The position numbers and the translations under genes were made by a program. 64,000 nt of DNA from Nigrospora sphaerica. Its lineage: Eukaryota; Ascomycota; Sordariomycetes; Amphisphaeriales; Apiosporaceae. The stretch covers positions 8,308,001 to 8,372,000 of the forward strand of contig JAGVVL010000002.1 in assembly GCA_018287875.1 (NCBI GenBank), written 5' to 3'. The notes under the pieces were generated by a model that worked only from the letters and a program-made list of their open reading frames with translations, was not told the DNA's origin and ran no database searches. Below are positions 54,452-64,000 of the stretch, one piece after another (within the stretch, counting starts at the first letter, position 1; each line of letters starts with the position of its first letter).

Positions 54452-55050
54452 ATGACCGCTAACGAGGGCCAGGCGTCTACCAACTACAAGGAGGCCTTCA
54501 GCCTGTTCGACAAGCGTGGCAACGGCCGTGTCACGCTCGACAGCTTGGGTGACCTGCTGCGTGCCTGTGGCCAGAACCCCACGCTGACCGAGATTCGCGA
54601 CCTGGAGAAGACGGTCGGCGGTGACTGTGAGTTTGGCCCTGCCACGCACGGCCCCCCTTCCCCTGCCCGATGCATGCTGACGCGGGATGCGCACAGTCGA
54701 TTTCGAGACCTTCCAGCGCGTCCTCAACCGCCCGGGCGGCTTCCGCGACCCCGGCGAGCCCGAAGAGTACTGCCGCGGCTTCCAGGTCTTCGACAAGGAC
54801 ATGACGGGCTTCATCGGCGTTGGCCAGCTCAAGTACATCCTGACCAACCTGGGCGAGAAGATGACGGACGACGAGGTCGACGAGCTGCTCAAGGCCGTCG
54901 ACACGAGCTCAGGACAGGTCAACTACACCGGTAAGAGAGCGCCCGCCGGCACACCCCTGCACCGCGGCACATGGCATGCAGCCCACGTGGGAGCGCGCGG
55001 CTAACGAAGGACATCGCACAGATCTGGTCCGAACCATCCTGGCCAACTAG
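54452..55050 (+). CDS. cdc4: Cdc4-like myosin essential light chain
   Basis: Exons 54452-54626, 54697-54930 and 55022-55050 give 145 residues with two phase-1 introns (gtgagt..gcacag; gtaaga..gcacag). It is a calmodulin-fold protein with degenerate EF-hands: LFDKRGNGRVTLDSLGDLLR, ACGQNPTLTEIRDLEK, LNRPGGFRDPGEPEEYCRGF, VFDKDMTGFIGVGQLKYIL and NLGEKMTDDEVDELLKAVD, ending DLVRTILAN. This combination (RPGGF..PGEPEEY..F and the ILAN end) is diagnostic for the fungal myosin light chain Cdc4/Mlc1. In fission yeast Cdc4 binds the IQ motifs of the type II myosin at the contractile ring and is essential for septation. Only hand three (DKDMTGFIGVGQ) retains several calcium ligands, as expected of the family. 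Start from the in-frame ATG; an upstream leader intron is likely. Confidence 0.95.
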
Positions 55051-56497
55051 GTCTTTGACGACTACGATTGAGCACAGCAAGCGAGCGAGCGAGCGAGCGA
55101 CCAGCACGACCAGCATGATGAAGGCAATCGGGAGGGCTGCTGTCGGGTTTCCGACGGTGCCGCACCGTTGCTCGCTGGCATGGACGAGAATTGCATGACT
55201 GGGTACAGGCGTGGCGTTTTGCACATTTGAATTCACGGAATTGCGCGCATGCTTTGGTTTGGGTGGGCTGGGGAGAGACTGCGCACCCAGTAGATGAATA
55301 AGTACAAATTTCCCTATTCGACACCGGTCCAACCGTAGACGCCCCCGCCGGTATTGTCGTCCAACACCCGCCGAGGACCGCGCACATGGTGCTGAACGTG
55401 CCATCTGGTTTCGCGTCACGCATCAAACACGATGGCGCGGGGCAAAGACAGGCGATCATACGCCCTGCGGCGGTCGCTAGACGCGGACTGCGAGAGCCCC
55501 AGCAGCTACAGTTGGTCGATCATGCTCTACGCCTCAAGAATGCTGCCCATTTGCTTGGCATTATACCGCTCTGGCACGGCCTGACGTGGATTACGATTGC
55601 CATGTGGCCGGGTGGCTGGTCGATGGGCCACGTTGCCAGGGGTCCGTCTAGCCCCAGCAGCTGCGAGGGTAGTGCTGGTGCTATGGTATCCCATACGCGT
55701 AAAGTAGGCCCAAGTCGTGTACCTTAGCATGGATGGAATGTAATTGTGGGGAGTCGGCTCAAGATTGAGCTCCCCCTCCAGGCCCGCCTGGGTCACTCAA
55801 AGCCCTATGATGATGTAAGAGCCGAGAAGGGGGTTGACCGCATGAGATGCCGACCGCCATTCTTTGGTACCTGGCCACCGTGGAATTTGACTTCAACACT
55901 GCCCTTTTCCGTCACCGGTGCCTGGCCTGGAGTCCGAGGCTAAAGTCTGCCAAGGCCGGCCCGGCGGGCGCTTACCCCGCGTCCTCCTGCCCCTCTCTCA
56001 CCGTCACCCGTGTTCCTTCCCCCCCCCTCGCCTATCCTTAACGTCGGAGCATTCACACACAGCAAAAGGCCCCCCCCCACACCCATTCTTCATCAGGTGC
56101 CTTAACTGGACCGTATGTAACGTCAAGTACCGAGGTCAACAGCCAACCAGCTTCCCTCAACGCACCGAGAACCTTGCAGACTGCAGGTCGTAGTTGCTTC
56201 TTTAGGCCAGTAGCGCGTAGCGGCTTACTTGTCTTTACTCAGGACAGCAAACCCTTACAGCATACCCGCTACATCATACCTACCTCTTAGTCCATTCTAT
56301 CCATCCGACTGAACACGCTGGCTTCGAGTAAAGCAAGGTCCAGCTCCCTCATCCTCCTCCTCACCTCTTTTCTCGTCCTCCTCGCTGCCATCACCTTCAA
56401 CCTGGCTTCCCTACGGGCCATTCCTCGCCTCAGCTCCGTTCTGAACCACCTCCGGCTCCGGCCCAGTCCCACCAACATAAGGCCAGCCCGACCCCTC
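55051..56497. other. Spacer, 1.4 kb, including a GCGA microrepeat and the leader of the M3 peptidase gene
   Basis: A (GCGA)5 run at 55081-55100 lies 30 nt after the cdc4 stop, in its probable 3' UTR. From 56291 the frame of the next gene is open upstream of its first ATG. Confidence 0.65.
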
Positions 56498-58790
56498 ATG
56501 TCTGCTGCCATGACGCCCGACAAGTACAAGAACCCTCCGCAGCCTCCGCCAACTTTCGTCGGCACCAAGGACACAATCGCCCGCGATGCCACCAACCTCT
56601 GCAGCTCCACGCGCTCCCTACTGGACAAGATCGTCGCCGAGGTGACCCCCGACAAGGCCACCTTCGAGTCGGTCCTGAAGCCCATGGCCCTCGACGAGAA
56701 CGAGGCCAACCTCTCGGGCCGAATCCTGGGCTTCTACCAATACGTCTCGGCCGACGCCGACCTGCGCAACGCCTCGACCGAGGCCGAGAAGATCATGGAC
56801 GATTTCTCCATCGAGTGCAACATGCGGGAGGATGTCTTCCAGCTGGTCGACGCCGTCTTCAAGAACCAGAAGACGGCCGAGCCCCACCTGGACGCCGAGA
56901 GCCTCCGGCTGCTGGACAAGGAGCACAAGCACTACATCAAGAACGGCCTGGGTCTGCCCAAGGGCCCCCAGCGGGACCGCTTCAAGGAGATCAAGAAGCG
57001 CCTTAGCACGATCAGCATCCAGTTCCAGAAGAACCTGAATGAAGAGAACGGCGCCCTCTGGTTCACCAAGGAGGAGCTGGACGGCGTGCCGGCCGACCTG
57101 GTGGACGGCCTCGAGAAGGGCACGGGCGAGAATGAGGGCAAGGTCAAGCTGACCTTCAAGTACCCCGACCTGTTCCCCGCCCTCAAGTTTGCCAAGAGCT
57201 CCGAGACGCGCAAGAAGCTCTTCATCGCCAACGAAAACAAGATGAACGATAACATCCCCCTGTTCCGGGAGACCGTCCTGCTGCGCGACGAGGCTGCCCG
57301 CATGCTGGGGTATCCCAACCACGCTGCTTTGCGCGTAGAAGACAAGATGGCTAAGGAGGTCTCGACCGTCAACACGTTCTTGTCGGACCTTCGCTCGCGT
57401 CTGGAGGCCGGCGGTGCCAAGGAGCGCCAGCATCTCCTGGAGATGAAACAGAAGGACGAGGCCGAGAGGGGCATCAAGTCGGACGGCAACTACTACCTCT
57501 GGGACCACCGCTACTACGACCGCATGATGGTCGAGCAAGAGTACAGCATCGACGAAACCAAGATTGCCGAGTACTTCCCTCTTCAGAACACGGTGCGTGG
57601 CATGCTGAAGATATTCGAGGAGCTCTTCGGCCTCGTCTTTGTCGAGCTCGACGCCGCCGAGAGGGCGCGTATTTCGCCTACCGGCAACGCTGCGGATGTC
57701 GCCTGGCACGAGGATGTCGTCATGTTCTCCGTATGGGACGATAGCTCCGAGGGCGATGGCTTCGTAGGCTACCTCTACCTGGATCTCCACCCTCGGCAGG
57801 GGAAATACGGACACGCGGCCAACTTCAGCCTGCAGCCCGGCTTCGCCAAGGCCGACGGCACACGCCGCTACTCCGCCACTGCCTTGGTGTGCAACTTCTC
57901 CAAGCCGACGCCCAACAAGCCCTCTCTGCTCAAGCATGACGAGGTCACCACGCTGTTCCACGAGCTCGGGCACGGCATTCACGACTTGGCCGGACGCACG
58001 CAGTACTCACGCTTCCACGGCACCTCGACCGTCCGGGACTTCGTCGAGGCGCCCTCGCAGATGCTGGAGAACTGGTGCTGGACGCCAAGCCAGCTGAAGG
58101 CGCTCTCGAGCCACTACCAGACAAACGAGCCAATCCCCGATGACTTGATTGAGAAGCAGATCTCCACCAAGCACGTCAACGATGCCCTCTTCAACCTCCG
58201 CCAGCTGCACTTTGGCATCTATGATATGACGATCCACACGCCCGAGAGCCACGAGGCCCTGGAGAAGATGGATTTCAGCAAGCTGTACAACCAGCTCCGA
58301 GCCGAAATCTGTGGACTCAAGGGGCCCGAGGAACTGGACGAGGGATTGTACGTTTTTCCTTTCTTTCAAAACCCTTGTCTGTTTTCTGCTCCCTTCATCT
58401 CACCACTTACTGCCTACCCCTTTAAACCCTTGTCCGTTTTCTCCTCCCTTCATCTCACCACTTACTGCCTACCCCTTTAAACCTCTCATGTCTGAAGATC
58501 AATGACTAACATGTCGCAGTAACTGGGGCAATGGCCAGGCTACGTTTGGTCACCTGATGGGTGGTTACGATGCTGGTTACTACGGTTACCTGTCTTCGGA
58601 AGTTTACAGCACCGACATGTTCCATACCGTGTTCAAGAAGGACCCGATGAACGGTAAGGAGGGCCGACGGTACCGCCACACCATTCTCGAGAGGGGAGGC
58701 AGCCGCGATGAAATGTCCATCCTGGAGGAGTTCCTAGGCCGGAAGCCGAGCCCCGAGGCGTTCTACCGCGAGCTGGGCTTGACGGCATAG
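56498..58790 (+). CDS. M3A thimet-type metallo-oligopeptidase (MepB/Prd1)
   Basis: Exons 56498-58347 and 58520-58790 give 706 residues from the first ATG. Zinc metallopeptidase of family M3: HELGHGIHD with H488, E489, H492, and the third ligand E517 in DFVEAPSQMLENW, exactly 29 residues after the first His as in thimet oligopeptidase. Other blocks: YDRMMVEQEYSIDETKIAE, VWALY-type substrate region, LMGGYDAGYYGYLSSEVYS (substrate Tyr loop) and RRYRHTILERGGSRDEM. It cleaves short cytosolic or mitochondrial peptides. The 172-nt intron contains a tandem 55-bp duplication. The reading frame stays open from 56291 to the ATG, encoding a hydrophobic then basic stretch (see findings), so a longer, targeted form probably exists. 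The intron donor is gtacgt and the junction gives DEGLF|NWGNGQATFG. Confidence 0.96.
58371..58480. repeat. Tandem 55-bp duplication inside the M3 peptidase intron
   Basis: Two adjacent 55-bp copies (58371-58425 and 58426-58480) beginning ACCCTTGTC and ending CCTACCCCTTTAA, with two mismatches, probably a recent slip. The copies are pyrimidine-rich and precede the branch site (TGACTAAC near 58504). Confidence 0.95.
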
Positions 58791-60203
58791 ACGGTATATG
58801 GTATTTTGGCCGACGGGCATCTGGCCAAGGCGATAGAGCACATTGGAGCCAAACGGTATGCCATTAGAGCGGATCACTGGGTTACACATGCCTCAAGGTA
58901 TGTCCCGAGTAGAAGGGGGTGTCAGCAGGCGCCCGCTGACTGTTAAGACGTTTTCGTGGAGTCCCAGCCCGTTGGGGTGAAATTAAACTATAGAACTAGG
59001 CCATCCAAGGGCCAGATCACAAAGAAAAGTAAAATCTCCAACTGGAAAGAAGGCGACACGCGACATACGTCAGTGAGTAGTTGCCACAAGTAAGAAAGAG
59101 AAGAAAGAAAGAGCCGATAACCCTCTCTTGCATTCCTCATGAGCATGTCCAAGCGCAGACCCTCCTGTATAACAACCACATAGTAGTAAATGGTCAGCGG
59201 GTTCCAGGAAACTAAGTAGATCTTCAAGGATACTGACCACGGCGATAATCTGGTTCCTCCGCCGGCAGTCCGATCAAGGCATCTTGTGCCTCGACCCCCC
59301 CCCTACCACGCACCGCGACCCTGTCGATGCGCATGCAGCTGAAGACGCTGGATTCGGCCATGTGCACCACACCCCGTCAGCGGTTACGATGAGGAGTGGA
59401 AGAAATAGAAGGAAGAGGCCTACACCCATACGCCATGGCGCGGCCCGGACAAGAAAGCCATGACGAAACTATACACGCGCGAGGAGTGGGACCGCTGGAT
59501 ACGACAGTTCCAAGCCGTCACGACGTCGCCGCCCTCTTTGCGCCTCACCTCATTGACATGCAGCCCAAACCCAAAGGCATCCTCGTCAAGCGAACTTTCA
59601 ATTTGTAGTGCAACGACATGGAGGGCACTCTGGCCAAGTTCATTTACAACCGGAAATATCCAATTCGCCAGCCTATAGTGGATCCCCTGTGAGGCGGTCA
59701 TTCAGCCAGCGGGGTACGGGACTGTCTCGGCGGCTGGCTCGAGTCAGACAATCTGCGCGGCGCGCAGAGGCAAACGCCCGGTGTCGATACGAAGACCACC
59801 GCCGATAGTCCGGGCAGTGGTTCCAAAGGAACGGCCGCTGGAGTACCGACTGGGAGACGGTGGAGAGTTTCTGGCCAAATTTCTGAGTAAGGACGCGCCG
59901 GCGAGTCCTTTCCCACCCCTTAACAAGAGGGCTATGTTGCTCCGGCTGGGTAAAGCTGAGCATCACAGGAAGGCGATGCTGGCGGCCTGCAATCTCGTCA
60001 AGTTGGCGTTGCGTGGTTGTTTCTGGTCTACTGGGTTGGCGCAAGTTGGAATTGGAGCCCGAGCTCGGCCCTAAGGTGACGACGATTCCGGCGGCAGTAT
60101 GACGCGCGTAATACCATATACCTGCACCCACGATGCGGGAGGTGTATTGACTTCCAGCAACGGCGTACCGGGAACCGATGGAATGTACCGAAACTTGCAG
60201 CAG
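58791..60203. other. Convergent intergenic region, 1.4 kb
   Basis: 3' flanks of the M3 peptidase and the MBL gene. Short frames around 59396-59700 (reading DMQPKPKGILVKRTFNL, stop, then GTLAKFIYNRKYPIRQP) look faintly protein-like and could be a small decayed gene; no family recognised. Confidence 0.5.
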
Positions 60204-61241
60204 TTAGACCAGCTCGACCCCGTCGCCGGAGCCAAGCTCAACAAATTGATAACGGGGGGCTTCGGTCCCCATTTCCTTTGTCTCGTGGTTGACTGCATCC
60301 TGGAAGGTGTACTGGGTGCGGCAAAGTAGGGGCGCAATGAAGCCACCGCCTGTCTTGACCTCATCGTGCGTCGCGACCCAGTACTTGGCACCGCAGGCGC
60401 GGACGGCCTCTAGGCCGTTGAGAGCGCCGAGGTTCAACTGCTTCGTCATCCAGATGCGCACATCGTGCAAGCCGTGGAGCAGAGCTTTGGTGGTCAACCC
60501 AGCGGATTTGAGGAACTCAAGATCTTTAGGCTTGATGCCGTGCGGAGAGTAGATGACAGCGGCCGATCCGAGATCTTCTCCGTCGCCGGCCGCGTTGGCT
60601 TGGAATGCAATTATGACGGCGGAGTGGTAGTACAGCGCGTTCCCGGCAGTAATAACACGGCCAATGCCAAGCCAGTCGGGCAACGGCGGGAAACTTAGGG
60701 CTTCCTGCCAGTTGGGAGTCCCAGAGGAAAAGCCGGGTGTGGTCACGACGGTATCGAAATATTTCCAGGAGCGGATGAGGTCAGCCGCGAGTTCCGTAGC
60801 AAAAACGGGCGTGTCTGGAGGGAGTTCCCTCAGTGTTGCCTCGTGGCAGTGGTCGGTGAACTCGTGAGAGATGGCGACGGCGTCTACGAGAGAGCCCCGC
60901 GCTGCACCCTCGCACGTGGTGCCTTCGATGGAGGCGAGGAGCTTGTCCAGCTCGTCGATGGTTTGCACGGCCGGCGGCACCACATGCCACTGGGTCGAGA
61001 ACCACGAAGCCACGTCCGACTGCGGGCCCTGGAGCCACGGGTCGATCAGGATATTAAAGCAGCGCCGGCCAGCAGGCCTCGCGGCCGAGGCGGGATACGG
61101 CAATTGTAGCAGCCAGGATGTGTCGGCATTCAGGCGAATCAGAACCGGCCGGTCGGGACTGGTGGCTTGCGGGCGGTCGGCTGGCCAAGCGGCGCGGTTG
61201 CTGATATTGAATGTCTGCACTTTGTCACACAAGGCGTCCAT
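60204..61241 (-). CDS. MBL-fold metallo-hydrolase-like protein
   Basis: Single exon, 345 residues from ATG 61241 (MDALCDKVQTFNISNRAAW); longer forms from in-frame ATGs at 61328 or 61379 are possible. Metallo-beta-lactamase fold features: LLIDPWLQ-like strand NILIDPWLQGPQSD, then SHEFTDHCHEATLRELP (His126, Asp130, His131, His133, a variant HxxxDHxH zinc motif), PVFATELAADLIRSW, and VIYSPHGIKPKDLEFLKS with a downstream His (LLHGLHDVRIW) and THDEVKTGGGF. Many filamentous fungi have such proteins, some beside biosynthetic genes, with hydrolase or lactonase activity assumed. Substrate unknown. It converges on the M3 peptidase gene; no cluster context supports a specific pathway. Confidence 0.85.
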   Translation of the reverse strand: MDALCDKVQTFNISNRAAWPADRPQATSPDRPVLIRLNADTSWLLQLPYPASAARPAGRRCFNILIDPWLQGPQSDVASWFSTQWHVVPPAVQTIDELDKLLASIEGTTCEGAARGSLVDAVAISHEFTDHCHEATLRELPPDTPVFATELAADLIRSWKYFDTVVTTPGFSSGTPNWQEALSFPPLPDWLGIGRVITAGNALYYHSAVIIAFQANAAGDGEDLGSAAVIYSPHGIKPKDLEFLKSAGLTTKALLHGLHDVRIWMTKQLNLGALNGLEAVRACGAKYWVATHDEVKTGGGFIAPLLCRTQYTFQDAVNHETKEMGTEAPRYQFVELGSGDGVELV

Positions 61242-61547
61242 GATTGTCGCAGAATCTCGGGTTGTGGAGAAATGATAAATGGTGGACGGAGAGGTGACAT
61301 ATGGATGGATGAGATGCGGGAAGGACATGGAGGGATCCTCGATGGGCGCCTGCCAGTTTCGCATGCGAGCGCATGGCATGAAGGGTACTTATCCTGGTCA
61401 TCCCGCATCTTGTCTCCAATGGTACGCAGGAATCCAAAGTCACATAAGACCGGGCAGTCAAGGAGGTGGGTTGCGCCTTCCATATGATTAGCTGGAATCG
61501 GTATTGCGGATCCGCGAGGTGTCACATACTTTATCAAGCCGGTTGCC
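61242..61547. other. Short intergenic region, 0.3 kb
   Basis: Between two minus-strand genes; promoter of the MBL gene. No feature recognised. Confidence 0.55.
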
Positions 61548-62060
61548 TTACGCATCTCGCTCCAGCACCATCACCAACAAGATAAAGATAAGGACACCGG
61601 GCACCAGCACGGCCAAGAGCTGCATCTGTAGGTCGATCAAGAACTCGAGGATGGCCAGCACCCCCTCGTTCTCGGTGGACTCCGTCCAGCGGCGACGGGC
61701 GCGCCGCGGCGTAGAGGGGGTTTCGCGCGGCGTTGCCGAGGGTGGATGGTACAAGTCGTTCTGCAGGCAGTAGTCGCAGCAGACGCTGCGAGGACTGAGG
61801 TGGTCGCAGGTGCACTCATCGCTGTACGGCGCCGAGTACGAGAAGAGCCGCTCGCCGCCGCCGCCGCCGCCGCCATAGAGGTCCACCACGAAATCGCCCT
61901 CGTCCGTCGGTGGTGGCAGCCGTGTTTGCAGCGGCGGCGGGATCGTGATGTGCAGTACGGGCGGCTTGATGGCCCCATAGCGTCGTGCCCCGACCGTTCG
62001 TGGGCTTGTGATAAGCGGCGCCGTCTCCGTGGGTGTTCTGCGGGGAGATGCGATCTCCAT
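61548..62060 (-). CDS. Single-TM protein with C-terminal membrane anchor (170 aa)
   Basis: Single exon, ATG 62060. The first 120 residues are polar and Pro/Arg-rich, with a poly-Gly run and a CTCDH..VCCDYCLQ cysteine cluster (six Cys/His in 22 residues) that may bind metal. Then comes an acidic-to-hydrophobic switch (ESTENEGVLAILEFLIDL) and a strong C-terminal TM segment (QLLAVLVPGVLIFILLVMVL). Topology: cytosolic N-terminus with a tail anchor, or a secreted N-terminus without a signal, which is less likely. No family recognised. The frame stays open upstream of the ATG through non-ATG codons. The leader holds a (TC)n(AC)n tract at 62096-62131. Confidence 0.68.
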   Translation of the reverse strand: MEIASPRRTPTETAPLITSPRTVGARRYGAIKPPVLHITIPPPLQTRLPPPTDEGDFVVDLYGGGGGGGERLFSYSAPYSDECTCDHLSPRSVCCDYCLQNDLYHPPSATPRETPSTPRRARRRWTESTENEGVLAILEFLIDLQMQLLAVLVPGVLIFILLVMVLERDA

Positions 62061-62097
62061 TACCCTGCACGGTGGAACCGTCCCCGGCTTGGACCCT

Positions 62098-62128
<31 letters not shown>

Positions 62129-62634
62129 ACTTGTATTGCAAGGAACGCATGCGAGTACGGATCAAACCATGGACAAACGCCCGGGCGAAGAAGAAAGAAA
62201 TGAGAAAGGCCGAGAAGACTCGAATGCTCACCTTTGGGCCGTCAAGAACGAATTGGAGCGAAGGGGCAGGGGTCACGGTATCTAGGGACCTAATGGGATG
62301 GCCATGGGGGGGATGGTAGCCAACTTTTAAGCGCATCCCAACTGGCGGAGCCTCCTTGTCGCAAACCCGGGTGGCTCATTGTCTACCCATCCGGTTAAGG
62401 AAAGGGAGGACTGCTCACAAGGTTCCGTTGTGTCTGGCGCTGCCCTACAAACCGAGTTGCCCAGGCTTGGTTTTCTGATCAGCGGGCCAGGGCCTGACTG
62501 ATTCCGGCCTGAGTCAGGCTAGGGTTCTGCTTATGGGAGACCCGGTAGCTCGTACCGGATCCCTCCCTCTCTCTCTTTGTCTCACGCACACACACCCTCT
62601 CTCTCTCTTCAGCCCATCGGCGGCAATCCACCCA
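62061..62634. other. Divergent intergenic region with two (TC)n(AC)n tracts
   Basis: Contains the promoters of the TM-protein gene (minus) and the DUF924 gene (plus). Similar CT/AC-alternating tracts lie at 62096-62131 and 62563-62612, near each start. Confidence 0.6.
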
Positions 62635-63462
62635 ATGGCGGTGGCCCTGCGCGACTTCGCGCTTGACCCGCGCCTCTTCAACGCAACGCTCTACCAGGCC
62701 GTCCGCAGCACCTGGTTCGACGGGCTGCCTGACGCGGTGCACACGTCCCACCTGGCGCCGGCGATGGGGCAGCGGTGGTTCGGCCGCGACGCCGCCTTTG
62801 ACGGGCGGTGCCGTGTGGTGGGCGGCGTGGCGCTGGACGCGCTGGGGCCGGCGCGCCTGGCCCTGCCGGCCTTCGCGTCGGCGGCGCAGGACCGCGTGCA
62901 ACACTACAGGGCCCTCGCGCGGCCCTTCCGGCCGGCGTACGGCGGCGGCGGCGGCGGCGGCGACGAGGGGCACGGGCGGGCGCAGGGCGAAGAAGGGAAC
63001 GACGACGGCGCCGGTCCCCCGGCGACGGCGCTCGCCGTTGTGCTGCTGTTGGACCAGCTCGCGCGCAATGTGTTCCGTGGGCCCGCCCAGGGCGTCGTGT
63101 ACGCGCACTACGACCGGCTCGCGCGGGCAGTGGCGCACGACGCGCGCGCCGCCCGTCTCGACGCCGCCTTCGGTCCCGTCGCCCGCCTGTGGTTTTACAT
63201 GCCGCTCATGCATTCCGAGGATCGCACCGACCACGCCGAGTGCGACGACTACCTGCGTGCGGCGATAGTTCAGGCTGAGGCGCGGGGCGACCTGCCGGCC
63301 CTTGACACGCACCGGCGCAACCGGGAATATTTGCATGCCCATACCGACCTTCTGCTGCGCTTTGGCCGCTATCCGCACCGGAACAAGTGGCTGGGCCGGC
63401 CCTCGACGGAAGATGAGAAGGCCTACCTGGACAACGAGGGCGAGACTTTCGGGACCGGGTAG
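62635..63462 (+). CDS. DUF924 family protein
   Basis: Single exon, 275 residues from ATG 62635 (MAVALRDFALDPRLFN). Clear DUF924 blocks: QAVRSTWFDGLPDAVH, ALAVVLLLDQLARNVFRG, AHYDRLARAVA, LWFYMPLMHSEDRTDHAECD and a C-terminal FGRYPHRNKWLGRPST that ends the fold. DUF924 is an all-helical domain found in bacteria and fungi; no activity is established, though its TPR-like build suggests protein binding. Internal poly-Gly and acidic inserts (about 105-125) are filamentous-fungal additions. The frame is open upstream to 62533; an intron ending at the AG near 62612 could add a few residues, but this ATG fits the family start best. Confidence 0.9.
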   Translation: MAVALRDFALDPRLFNATLYQAVRSTWFDGLPDAVHTSHLAPAMGQRWFGRDAAFDGRCRVVGGVALDALGPARLALPAFASAAQDRVQHYRALARPFRPAYGGGGGGGDEGHGRAQGEEGNDDGAGPPATALAVVLLLDQLARNVFRGPAQGVVYAHYDRLARAVAHDARAARLDAAFGPVARLWFYMPLMHSEDRTDHAECDDYLRAAIVQAEARGDLPALDTHRRNREYLHAHTDLLLRFGRYPHRNKWLGRPSTEDEKAYLDNEGETFGTG

Positions 63463-63596
63463 ACTAGCGCGGTGAGGCAGGGGCTGGCTTGAGTCACAAA
63501 CTCTATGCCGTGGACTGGGCAGGATAGACGCTCTTGCAATTTGTTCTATCTCATCTAGACTTGGGTTCGACCGCAACCTTCCGTTCTCCTTTCCCT

Positions 63597-64000
63597 TCAA
63601 TTCCTCTTGTTCTTCTTCGACCGGCGGGCTGCCATCTCGGGGAAGATGCTGCCATCATAGATGCGACGGATATCCTCCTTGGTTATTTTGCCGTCTTCGG
63701 GCCACAGCATCAGGTAGGTAGCGATCCCTGCAGCGGACGAGGTTAGTAACCGTTGAAGCCAACAGAGGGGATGCCCGTGGATGAGGACGACTGGGGGCAT
63801 ATTACATTCAAAGAAGGCACCAAACCAGCCGATGGGGTCGGCAATTACGCGCTGGCCCTTGAGCAGCTCGGCAATATCCCAGATGGTCAGGTAGTCACGG
63901 CCGTCGGCGTACTTGGCGAAGATGTCCTCGAACTTCTGGGGGATGAAGCGGCCCTCGGGGTCGTAGGTGCCCGAGTCGCTGCCGTGCTTGTCCTTGTGGA
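63597..64000 (-). CDS. Caleosin, C-terminal part (5' end outside window)
   Basis: Two visible exons: 64000-63806 (5' end beyond the window) and 63727-63597, joined in phase 1 by a 78-nt intron (gtaata..gctgcag) giving FGAFFEW|IATYLMLWPED. The fragment holds the caleosin-specific motifs HGSDSGTYDPEGRFIPQ and KFEDIFAKYADGRDYLT, the hydrophobic turn AELLKGQRVIADPIGWFGAF, and a C-terminal kinase-site-like end (KEDIRRIYDGSIFPEMAAR), then a Lys/Arg-rich tail KKNKRN. Caleosins are calcium-binding, heme-containing peroxygenases of lipid droplets and ER; the heme-coordinating histidines and the EF-hand lie upstream and cannot be checked here. Identification from these blocks is strong. Confidence 0.92.
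   Translation of the reverse strand, partial: HKDKHGSDSGTYDPEGRFIPQKFEDIFAKYADGRDYLTIWDIAELLKGQRVIADPIGWFGAFFECNMPPVVLIHGHPLCWLQRLLTSSAAGIATYLMLWPEDGKITKEDIRRIYDGSIFPEMAARRSKKNKRN

Noticed and set aside
56618..57982. 454-codon minus-strand open frame opposite the M3 peptidase
   Set aside because: Mirror of a high-GC3 real gene; no motif, and the plus strand encodes an intact HELGH peptidase.

Overview
This window is nuclear DNA of a filamentous ascomycete (Pezizomycotina). Genes are split by short introns of about 50-100 nt, with GT..AG ends and CTGAC/CTAAC-like branch sites; coding regions are very GC-rich at third positions; there are no operons. The gene content is typical of Sordariomycetes: ALG9, Bir1/survivin, the Cdc4 myosin light chain, a MepB-type M3 peptidase, caleosin, an AA14-like oxidase and small cysteine-rich secreted proteins. 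The class is inferred from style and homology; no species is claimed.

Layout. 1-16.4 kb: 3' end of ALG9 (+), a five-exon MFS transporter (-), a four-TM protein (-), a dienelactone-hydrolase-like enzyme (+), a zinc-knuckle/SH3 protein (+) and a DHH phosphoesterase-like protein (-), separated by long gene-free spacers. 18-24 kb: a secreted CalB-type lipase (+) faces a bir1 homologue (-) across a spacer with 69 perfect GAA repeats. 25-40 kb is accessory-looking: a secreted 10-Cys protein, about 5 kb without a convincing gene (octamer tandem repeat, faint reverse-transcriptase trace), an amidoligase, an AA14-like secreted oxidase with abnormal splice sites, a CC-type surface protein, a secreted Cys-rich EF-hand protein, and the relic of an AAA ATPase. 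40.7-64 kb is gene-dense and mostly housekeeping: three conserved fungal proteins of unknown function, a hormone-sensitive-lipase-type hydrolase with an apparent frameshift, a CoA-binding protein, a methyltransferase, Cdc4 light chain, the M3 peptidase, an MBL-fold protein, a single-TM protein, a DUF924 protein and the 3' end of a caleosin.

How the genes relate. No biosynthetic cluster is visible. The 25-40 kb stretch concentrates secreted or surface products and lineage-specific genes in less GC-rich, gene-poor sequence with decayed genes, which suggests a fast-evolving accessory segment used at the cell surface or for plant biomass. The amidoligase there is the best candidate for undescribed biology. 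Exon boundaries were worked out by eye from reading frame, splice signals and recalled family motifs; each junction preserves frame, but transcripts could move individual ends.
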